30,857 nucleotides of DNA from Pigoraptor vietnamica (taxonomy: Eukaryota; Opisthokonta; Filasterea), in assembly GCA_943704525.1 (NCBI GenBank), contig CALSCQ010000410.1, forward strand, positions 1 to 30,857. Direction: 5' to 3'. The notes beneath the pieces are model-generated. The model saw nothing but the letters and a program-made list of their open reading frames with translations. It did not search any database and was not told the origin of the DNA. Of this stretch, positions 1 through 9,847 are shown in pieces (position 1 is the stretch's first letter; each line of letters starts with the position of its first letter). The position numbers were made by a program, and so were the translations under genes.

Positions 1-3
1 AAG

Positions 4-55
<52 letters not shown>
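4..55. repeat. poly-A tract (52 A)
   Basis: An uninterrupted run of A sits at the left edge, about 480 bases beyond the GCN1 stop codon. It could be a simple homopolymer, the tail of a retroposed sequence lying to the left, or an assembly or sequencing artefact. The window does not decide between these. Confidence 0.9.
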
Positions 56-56
<1 letters not shown>

Positions 57-537
57 CGAGGGAGAGTAGTGACGCACGCGGACATAGTCACATCACGCAG
101 AGACCCACGCAGCGACGTCGACACGCCCAGACGCAGGAGCCTCGTTCTCCTCTTCTCCTTCCCTTTCGTCGTCGAATGGCTTGGACAATCTCCCTCAGAA
201 ACGCGCTTTGTACGAAAAAGAAGGTCTCGCGCAATTTTTTCGTTTTTGGCGGGAGCCGATTGACAGGCGGCTGCCACACGGTCCATACTGAGCCCATACT
301 GAGACACATGTCCACGTTTCTTTCAGAACGCCTTGGGGGGAACATCGACTCGCAAGCAAACAAAGTGCGAAAACGAGAAGAAAGAGCGACGCAAGACCCT
401 CCCCACCCCCAGGCGACTATTTCGTGCTAACGATCCAGAGACATATTGCCAAAAAATGAAGAAGGAAGACACGCAGGCAAGCTTCCATACAAAGCACTAG
501 CGTGATGCACCGAAGTTTATGATCGCACATCGGCATC
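56..537. other. 3' flank of GCN1, no gene recognised
   Basis: This stretch contains only short open frames without recognisable domains or coding texture. A small direct repeat (CATACTGAG / CATACTGAG) lies near 285-303. It presumably holds the GCN1 3' UTR and intergenic DNA. I see no convincing exon of a neighbouring gene. Confidence 0.5.
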
Positions 538-3500
538 TCAATCGTCCGCGTTCGCCGCCACAGACTCTCCGCCGTCCACGCCGAGGAGGTCGTCGTCGTC
601 GCTCTTGGCGCCAACCCTGTTCGAGAGCACCTTCGAGTAGTATTCTTGGATGCGAGAGGCGACATCCGACGACACAATCTTGCCGACATTCTGAAAATTG
701 CGGGGAACAAGCACGTGGGCCGAGGTCAGGCAGACGCCCACACGCAGCTATACGCAACCACAGCGACAAGAAATAAGCGCCTAGAATGCACAGAGCCCAC
801 GAACACACGACGAGAAAAGAATAAAAAAGGCGCTTGAAGGGCACTTGATGTATCACGCCTGGTCACGTGCCCAGAACACGCGTGCCATCCCCACCTGCAC
901 CAGCGTCGGCCCGTCGTCGATCCGCAGAATGTGCACGAGCGCGCGCGTCGCGGCAATGTTCACCATCGAATTCTTCTCGCGGGCGCACGTGATCGCCACG
1001 GGCAGAACGGCGCCGCCAAACTTGGTGTAGAACGCGTTCCCGCGCACCCCCTTGGCGATCGACTTGATGGCACGCAGCGCATCGTGTCGCGTGTCTGTCG
1101 ATCCGTCCGCGCCGGCCTGCGCAATGGCGCGCACCATGCCGTCGATGTGCGCGTGCTCGAGAACGCCCTCGTTCAGCATGCCGTACTTGACAAGACGGCC
1201 GCACGCCTGCAGGCCGGAGTGGGCCACAGGGACGCGCTCGTCCGTCGCAAACGTCGCCGCGCGCGCAGCAACGCTCGCCGCGCCTCCGAGCGAGAGGAGC
1301 CTCTGAGGGGACTCCAGCGCGATGGCGGACAGGGCGAGTGCGCGCCCGTGCCTCTCTGGAAGCGTCGCGGGCGGCTCTGAGAGAATGTTCTGCTTGAGCA
1401 AATTGGCGACCTCCGCATCCGGCGCAAACGCAGAGAGCGTGCCGATGGCCGCGCCCGCCGCCTTGCGCACGGCCTCGTTGTTGTCGGCAAGGACGCCGAG
1501 CACGGTCGAGAGCACCGTCGCCCTCGTCGCGTCGCTTGCGTCCTTTCCCGCGCGCGCGAGCACATTCCGCAGCGCAGAGAGCATCGTCTCCTGCACAGCG
1601 CCGGTGCTCGTCCTCGAACCCGAGGCCAGCTCGACGATAAGCGGGTCCACGCGCGCCTGCAACCCAATGAGCAGGCCCAGCGCCGCCGCAGCGCGCGTGC
1701 GAATCTTGTCCGAGTTGTCGCTGAGCGCCTTGATGAACGACGTCTGAAGCTGCGGGACGAAGGCCTTGACCATCGCACCCACGCGCTCGAGCAGCAGCGT
1801 CAGCGTCTCGAGAATGGCAATCTTGACGGCGTCCGTGTACTTGTCGCCGACGACGCGGATCAGCGGGCCGGTGATCTGGATGACGAAGGGCTTGAGGGCG
1901 TCCGGCTTCGTCAGGCGGATGATCTCGCCCAGCGCACGCGCCGCCGCCTCGCGCGTCTCGGCGCTGCCGTTGCCGAGGCCGTGCAGAAGGCCCGGCAGCA
2001 GCGGCGACACGCCCTTGGGAATGTTGAATCCAGGCAGCTCGCTCGAGGGGAGGCCCGACATGACGGCGTCCTCCACGGCGTACGCGACCATCCGGCGGAT
2101 CTGGCTCGTGTGCTGCGACATCTCCTCCTTCGGCACGCGGCGGGAGATCGCGTCAGCCGCCTTCCACGCGGCCTCGACGACGCCGGCGTCCTTGTCGCTA
2201 AAGCGGCGCACCATCGCCTCGAGAATGGACACGACGTTGGCGAGGAGGTCGCCCTTGGTCTCCTCGCAGAAAGCGTGGACGAGCTCGCACGCAGCCTTGC
2301 GCATCCCGGCATCGTCGTCACGCGCGAGGCCAAGCAGCTCGGTGAGCATGAGGCGCATGCCCTGCTCGTTGTCAACCGACAGCACGACCTGGCGCGCCGA
2401 AGCGAGAATCTCGTCGTGCTCCTGGGGCGACTTTGCGCCGCGCATGGCCGACGCGAACGCCGGCACAATCTGGGAGAGGTGCTTGTTGAGGGCGATCCCC
2501 GCGACCGACGTGAGCGCCGAAAGCGCGCGTGCGTTGAACGGCGAGATGGGCGGGCTGATGAGCTTGGGCACGAGGAAGGGGAGGACGACGTTGCTCTTGA
2601 CAGCCATGACCTGGCGGAGGCCGTCGAGCGCAAACGCCGACACGTCCGAGTTGCCGAGAAGAGAGAGAAGCTCGGGGATGATCTCGTCGATCGTCGCGGG
2701 ACCGACCGTGCGGTGAAGGCGGTCGAAGGTGCGCGCCGCCTCCTCGCGCACCTCGGGAAGCGGGTCGCAGAGGGCGCGGCGCACGGCGGGCATGATCTTG
2801 TCCACGTACTGGATAATCTGCGTCGTTGTATGGAACGAAAGTGAGAAAGGAACGCCGTGACTGAAGAGAATGGGCTACACACACAAATAAACAAACGCCT
2901 GAAGCACAACTGCCCAGACAAGCAGAGACAACAAACAGCAACACGCAAACAGCAACACGACCCACCTGCTCCCTGCTCGTCGACTCCATAATCTCGCTGA
3001 AACCGACGCACACACCCTGGCGGCGGTCGCTCTCCTCCGCCTCCAGGCCGCGCTCCAGCATCGGAATAATGTCCGGAAGAACCCGCTCGCCGAGCTTGCG
3101 AACGAGGTCGCCCAGCGTGCGCGCGGCCACTTGCCGGCGGTCGTAGCTCGTGCTTGCGAGCGAGCCGAGGAGAAGTCCCATGAGCGTGACGAGAATCTCG
3201 CGCAGCGTGCGCGCCGTGTTCGTGACGACCGTCTTCCAGACGTGCAGAGACGCCTGGCGCACAATGGGGCTGACGTCCGAGCGTGCCATATACAGCCCCG
3301 CGAGCACGCGGTTGCGGCGCTCCTCGCCAAGAGTCATGAGGATGGCCTGGCGCGCCTCCTCCGTCCCAAAATTGTCGTCCTCGTGGCCGACCGTCGTCTT
3401 CTTGCCGGAGAGACCCGACACCTTGTACAGCAGGTCGCCGAGCAGCTGCACCGAGCTCTGTCGGATGCGCCAGTTCTCGTCAAACAGCCCAATCTCCAGC

Positions 3501-6500
3501 TCGGGGAGCAGGAGCGCGACGGACGTGTCGGCGTAGTGGCTGATAATCATCTGGCCGGCCTTGAGCGCCGCGTCGCGCACGTACTCGGCCTCGTCCGCGA
3601 GACCCTTGAGGATCGACGGGATGATCGGGGGGATGTGCGCGAGGAACGCGTCCCCAAACACGCTCGGCATGTACACAAACAGCATGAGATAGCCCTCGCG
3701 CACGTGCGGGCGACCAATCTTCGTGTTGGCCACAAAGTCCGGCATCATCGCCTCGAGCTTGCCCGTGCCGAGCGCCGAGAGCACCTCGCTCAGTCCCTGC
3801 GCGGCGCCCGCGCGGTCGACGCCGCTGTTCTCCGAACGCAGCGTCTCGAGCAGCCACGGCACGAGGTCACCCATCGAGTCCTCGCCAATGCCGCGGATCA
3901 TCGTGCCGAGGGCCTTGGCGGCGACGGCGCGCACCTCGGGGATGGGGTCGAGGAGCACCTCCTTGAGACCCGGGAGAAGGAAGGGGAGGTAGGGCGCGAG
4001 GTCCTTCTGGTCGGTGAGCGAGCTCATGTTGCCGATGATCTGCGCGGCCATTTTCTTCGTGTCGGTCGAGCGCTCCTTGAGTGCGCGCTGGAGAATCGGC
4101 ATGACGAGGGCGAGGGAGGGGACGTCGATAAAGTGCACAAACGCAGTGTCGATGAGCGCCTGGAGCGCCTTCTGCGTGCGCGCGTTGGGATCGCGCAGCG
4201 CGTCGAGGAGGAGCGCGACGAGCGCCTGGATCTCGGGGTTGCGAATGACGGCGCCAATCTGCTTGAGTGCCTGGTTGCCGGCCTCTTGCACCTGCGCAGG
4301 CACACACGCACACGAAGTTGAACACGACGCGAGAGAGCAAGGGCAACAACGCTGACAACTCGCACACGCACACAGACGCAGGCCCCCACCTTTGCGTGCG
4401 AGTCCGAGAGGACCTCGATGAGCCGCGGCACAATCGTCGGGAGGCATGCCGACAGTTGCTTCGGCGCGCAGTAGGCCATGGCACCGAGCAGTTCGGCGCT
4501 TCCCTGCTTGGTGCGCCACGCCTTGTCGTCGAGCGCGTTCAGCAGCGACGGTAGCACAAGCTTGACGCCGTGGCCGCTGAGCTGGCTCATGATCGCCTTG
4601 GCCGTGTCCTCCGTCGCCGCGCGCACGTCCTTGTTTCCATCGCCAAAGCACACCAGGAGGTGCGGTAGAATGTGAATAATGTACGGCTCGAACAGGCGGC
4701 CGAGCGTCGTGCACAGCGTCTCGAACGCCATCAGCGCGCCCTCGCGGTGCTGCGCAACCTTCTTGTCCTCGATGGCCTCCTGTAGCTTCGCCATAATCTC
4801 AAACTGCTTGAGCGCGAGGATCCCGAGGCCCTTCACGACGCCCGCGAGACCAAACGCGGCGCCGCGGCGGACGCCATACGAATCGCCGTCGAGCAACTTG
4901 AGCGTCAGGGTGCGCACGGTGTCGGCGGCCGAGTCCTTCACCGCGGGCACGAGCGGCGGGAGGCAGCGCGCAACGGCCTCCTGCACCGGCTGCGACGGCG
5001 TGTCGAGCGCCTGCAGCAGCCGCTTGAAGATCGGGGGGACCTTCGAGTCACCCGGTTGGAGGTGGCGCGCCACAGAGCCGATCAGGATGACCACGCTCTC
5101 GCGGATGCGGTCGTGCGTCTGCGTCGGGGGCGCCGGGGAGTCGATGTACCGCTCGAGCACGGGAAGCACGTTCTGCACGCAGCTTGGCCCGTGCGCGTCA
5201 ATGGCAGCCTGCCCGGCCGCGAGCATCTTCGAACGCACGTCTTCGCTCGCGTCGCCAAGCGCGCCGCCGATGAGGAACGTGAAGAGCTGGGAGAGCTCCG
5301 CCGCACGGAGGTGCGGGGCGATCGCGGCGAGAGCGAGGGCAATGCCCACGCGCGCCTGCCAGGGGTCCACCCACACCTTGTGAACGATGTTGCCGACGGC
5401 GTCGCGCTCGGGAGGCGGAACGCGCAGCTTGTCGTCGTAGCGCTGAACGAGGCGCGAGAGCGACGCACCGATGGCCTGGGGGTGGATCTTGAGGGCACCG
5501 GCAAGCGCGAGGCCTGCCGAGACGCGCACAGTCTCCTCGCTCGAGAGCGTCTTGTCGACGAGGATGTCCGTATGGTGCGCACCGAGCTTCAGCCCGTGCT
5601 TCTCCCACACGGCCTTTGCTTGCTCGGCGGTCGGCGCATCGGCGTCGTGGCACGCGAGCCACACGCCGCCGACGACCGTGTCCGAAGACCCGTCGAGCGG
5701 CACGTGGTGCAGCGCATCCACGCACGCAGCACGTACCGCCGTATCAGCGTGGGTGAGACCCGCGATGAGAGGGGCCGCTTCGGTGGGCCCAAGCGACTCG
5801 CTTCCGCTCTGACAGAGGGCGACGAGCGCGGCGTGCGCGGGCTTTTGCAGGCGCGCATTGGCCGGAATGAGGCTCACGAGCGCGGCGATGATCCCCGCAC
5901 GCGGCATGAGGGGCGAACCGCCCAGGTGGCAGTGCGCCGCGACAATCGCGAAGGCCGCCTCGTGGACGGGAAGCATGTCCGAAGCCGAAAGCACGGCGCG
6001 GACGGCGGGGAACACAAATGCGAACGAGCCTGGCGCGAGGGCGTGCGCGTGTCCCTCCTCGGCAAACAGCACCCTCAGCCTGTTGACGACGCGGGCGGCC
6101 ATAACCTTGAGCGGCTCCTCGCACCAGGCGGGGTCCTTCGCAGAAGCCGTGCCAACCATGCGCGCCGTGAGGTGCGCGACGGCGGGCGCGAGGCGACGCA
6201 GGCGGTGCGCGAGCGCCGTTCCCAGCACGGCCAGCGTCTCGGCAGCGCGGCCGCCAACGAGCGGCGACGACAAGAGCGGCACGAGCGAGGCGACGAGTGA
6301 AGGCGAGTGCTCGTCGATGGGCCCGTCGTGCGTGAAGTCGTCGTGGGCGGCGCACTCCTCCGCAGCGACTGCAGCGAGCATCATGGCCCTCCCGACCGTG
6401 CGATCGGCGGCGACGACGCGCTTGCGGGTCGCAGACTCTTTCGCCAGCTGCGCTTCCATCGTCTCCTTCTGTTTCTTCGTCAGCTGCAACTCGGGCTTCT

Positions 6501-9219
6501 TGCCTTGCTTAGCCTCAATCTCGGCGCGCACCTGCGCCTCCCACAGCTCGTCCTCGTACGAGTACACCTTGCTCTCTCGCTTCTTGTTTGCGAGCGCCAC
6601 AGACGGATCCTGCCGCTGGAAGGCGTCCCCGAGCACCGTCGTGTCGAACAGCGTGCCCTCGGGCGTCCGCGCAATGTTGCACTCGTACTCACCGATGCCG
6701 GCGACCAGCGACGGCTCCATCCCGCTGAGCATTCGGGGCACGAGCACACGAAGGGCCGCCTCGGCGTCGATGCGAAGAAGCGTTCGGACGGCGGCGACCG
6801 CAGAGCGGCGGCGATTGCCTTCGTCAGACCCGAGGCCCTCCGCACCAACCACAACATCCACGAGGGCGTCCCCGACAAGCGACGCGGGGTCAACCTTCAG
6901 CTGGGACGCGGCCGTCGTCCACCACGACAGCGACTGCACCTCGACCGCGGGATGGTGCAGCGGCAGCACAAGCGCAAGCGCGACAGACACGCCATACTTG
7001 GCGTCGGCGTTCGCGGGCAGCGTAGCAATAGCAAGGCCACAGCCGCCTGCCGAAGTCGCGAAGCGGCGCCGCACTTGACAAGCGTCGACATCCTTCGCGC
7101 TCTCGTCCTTCTTCTCTGCCGCCTGCTGCGAGAATTGCTCAGCGTGCGCGCGCAAGGCCTCCGCCAGCGCCGCGGCCACATCCACAGACGCCTTCGCCCG
7201 GATGATCTCGACGACAGCGTCCCGTCCCGCCGTGCGGACGGTGTGCGAGTTGTGCGAACCAAGCGCAACAGCAGTCGCAAACCAGAGGGGACGCGTCGCG
7301 GGTCCACCCGTCGTCCCGTCCAAGCGCGCAGACGCATTCCCAAGGAGGCGACCGGCAATGTGCGCCAAGTACACGAGATCTTGCTCCGTCGCAGACGCCT
7401 GCAGCTTCGTCGAGAGCAGCACGCGCGTCTTGGCATCAGCGTCCACGACGGCCGCATAAAACGCCTTCGTCGAAGAGAGCGTGCTGTCCACCTGCGGCTC
7501 CACGCTGGCGAGCTGCAGCAAAATTGAGGCGGCGGCCGCAAGTTCCCCAAAGTGCGCGGGCTGGGCGGGCTGAGTGGCGCGGGCGCGCTCCACGACTCCA
7601 AGAAGAGACGTCACCAAGTCGGCATTCGCGGCAAGCGCGCGCGCCCCATCGCCGGAGCAAGCGATACCGGCGACCGCATCGAGGAATCCGCGGCGTGTGT
7701 ACGGCTTGGCATTTTTAGACAGCGCCTCCTTCAGCACCGGCACGAGCCCCGAGGGCAGCGCGGACAGCTTCCCGCACCACGACGCTGCCGCCGCAGCGAC
7801 GGCCTTGCCAGCACCCTCGTGCGCTTCCCCCTGCGCAAACTGCGCGAGGCCCGAGACGGCGGTTGTCGCTGCACTCGCGAGGGCCGCCGCCGACACCTGC
7901 GCATTGCTGAGGCTGCCGATGGCGCCCGCAACAGCCGCGCGGTGCTCCCACGAGCCAATCTTGCCTTCCGAGCCATTGAGCACGGCCAGATAGTCCTTCA
8001 CCATCTGTTCCGTCACCGATCCGTCGCTGCAGTGACTCGCGACGGCGGCGACGGCCTTGGCGGCGTCCGCGCGCGTCGCCTCGCTGTTCGACTTGAGGTG
8101 CGCCGCGAACATCTTGACGACCTTAGCCGCGACTGGGCTGATGTCGCACGCCACGCGGTCGAGTGCGCTAGCAAAGGCGCCGAGCGCAGTCTCCGGGTTG
8201 CGCAGCATGCCCTTCTCGGCAGCGGGCAGGACAACAGACACAAACGCATCGCGGTCGCAGAGCGCCAAGAGAGGCTCCAGGGACGCAAGGACAGCGACGG
8301 GAACGGCCGCCTTCGCGCAGAGGGCCGCCTTGCCATACACGTCGAGGAGCGGCTTCCGCTGCGCCTCCACAAATGCCTTGCGCCGCGCTTCCTCCTTCTT
8401 GGGAAGGCGGCGCGCGGCCGCGCACACGGCACCGACGAGAGTGAGAGTCGACTCCTTGGGCTCACCCGCGGTGCATGCGCGCACGTATGCATCGAAGACG
8501 TCAGCGGGCGCAGCCGAGAGAAAGCGTGCGAAGCGGTCTACGGCATTGCGGCCGACGCTCTTGCGCTCGGCGGTGAGGGCGGCCGCAAGGAGCGACGACT
8601 GCACTGTCACGAGCGCCGTAAAATGATCCGACGTGTGAATTGCGCGGGCGTTCGCAGCAACAGCGCACGTCCACCGCAACAGCGTCAGACTGCCAACACG
8701 AGTGGCCCTGCAGGCACAATCCAGTCAGACATTCTGAAAATACTGCGCAGAGAGTGTGCGCTTTTGCGCGGAAAACTCACTTGGCAGCCTCCTTCGACAG
8801 CATCGGCACAAACAACTTGAGCGTCTGATCGCCGTGTCGCCGAGCGAGCGTCGCGAGAACGGCCTCCACTGCGACACGCGACGCCCTGTCACCGTAGCGG
8901 TACAGCGTCATGGCCAACAGGGACAGAATTGTCTTCACGGCGCCGTCTGGGAGCTCTGCGGATGTCAAAGGAGTGCACGCCTCAGCGCAAAGTGCGAGGC
9001 AGGAGGAGATTAGATCCCAGATGCACAGGGGAGTCGACACCCACGCTCTCGCTCGGCCAGCACGGGGACGAGGCCCCGCAGAAGCGACCGGCGCGCATTG
9101 GTCGACGACGTGGTCACATCGTTGTGAATGGCACGAACAACCTCGACGAGGCGATCCTGCGCGTCGACGGGAGTGGTCGGAGCCGGCGCGTCGGCATCCT
9201 GCACGGTTTCAGACCCCAT
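538..9219 (-). CDS. GCN1: GCN1, HEAT-repeat activator of the eIF2-alpha kinase GCN2
   Basis: GCN1 binds translating or collided ribosomes and passes the uncharged-tRNA/stall signal to the kinase GCN2 in the general amino-acid control pathway. I place six exons: 9219-9045, 8955-8781, 8707-4390, 4291-2966, 2817-895 and 690-538. They join in frame to 2689 residues, against about 2670 in yeast and human. HEAT repeats run throughout. The charged insert with YSYEDELWEAQ and LTKKQKE (exon 3) precedes the eEF3-like region. The motifs KNPEI-like RNPEIQALV, DPIPEVRAVAAKALG and RTLGDLVRKLGE follow in exons 3-5, matching conserved GCN1 blocks. The last is in the C-terminal part that in yeast contacts the RWD domain of Gcn2. 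All donors are GT and all acceptors AG. The gene is divergent from the RasGAP gene. No truncation is seen; the family call is secure, and the exon 1 and exon 6 boundaries are the least certain. Confidence 0.96.
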
Positions 9220-9426
9220 GCCGCAAGTGGGAGAAAAAGTTCAAAAAAAAAGTAATGCAGGGAAACAGGCGAAAGATGAACGAAACGACCGACACGCATG
9301 CGCCGTGCGGGTTCGTAGGAGCAAGCGTCCACAGGGCTCCTGTTCGTGCGAATGGCCCTCTGGATGGTCGCTCGTTTCAACGCACATGCACCACATGCCC
9401 AGTGCCGAGCTTTCGCTTGCGAAATG

Positions 9427-9444
9427 GACCATGACATCATGGTC
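9427..9444. promoter_or_regulatory. perfect inverted repeat with CRE-like core
   Basis: Arms GACCATGA and TCATGGTC are separated by CA, so the centre reads TGACATCA. This is one base from the CREB/ATF palindrome TGACGTCA. It lies about 210 bases upstream of the GCN1 start. Binding by a bZIP factor is only an inference. Confidence 0.4.
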
Positions 9445-9475
9445 AGGCAATTCATTTTTGTACTAAAAGCTGTCT

Positions 9476-9496
9476 TTCAATTGGCTCTTCAATTGG
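9476..9496. promoter_or_regulatory. tandem inverted CCAAT boxes
   Basis: TTCAATTGG occurs twice with starts 12 bases apart. ATTGG is the reverse of CCAAT, the NF-Y site, and each CAATTGG is also nearly palindromic. It lies in the AT-richer middle of the divergent promoter. Function is inferred from the motif alone. Confidence 0.35.
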
Positions 9497-9847
9497 AACT
9501 GCCTTGAAAATAAGTTGACTGGCTAATAGATTTATCTAGTACTGAAATTCGGGCATTGATAACTGCTACGGGCGAAATCTCGGAACAAGTGTTGTGACAG
9601 TTTCGGGTTGAGAATAAACAGGCACACAGTGCACGACGGCATCGTCTCCACGTGCAGTGTTGTCGAAGTTGTCGCTGCCTGTGCGTGGCCCGCGTGTACT
9701 TTGTGTGCATCCCTGTGTGTTTGCGTGCATGGCCTGTGTTTTGGTAATCGAGTGCACACTTATCGATGTGGCGTTGAAACACTTTGTTTTGCCTTGAGCA
9801 TCATGTGAGTCGGATTACGGCAGCCGCGTTCCGAGAAGCTGCCTCTC

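Larger units (their letters stand above)
9220..9847. promoter_or_regulatory. divergent promoter region between GCN1 and the RasGAP gene
   Basis: The 628 bases between the two start codons must carry both promoters. No clear TATA box is seen. Two small elements stand out and are listed separately: an 18-bp inverted repeat with a CRE-like core, and a tandem pair of inverted CCAAT boxes. The AT content rises clearly around 9460-9560 compared with the flanking genes. Confidence 0.5.

Noticed and set aside
4-55. Poly-A tract as proof of a retroposed element
   Set aside because: Nothing to its left is visible and no target-site duplication can be tested, so only a homopolymer is reported.
1766-6300. 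Long plus-strand open frames opposite GCN1 (for example 1766-2716 and 5056-6300)
   Set aside because: They are antisense shadows of a strongly conserved GCN1 coding sequence, with Arg/Ser-biased composition and no recognisable motif.
8941-9040. Separate small gene at the GCN1 5' end
   Set aside because: The two short open frames join through a GT-AG intron (9044-8956) into the GCN1 N-terminus in frame.
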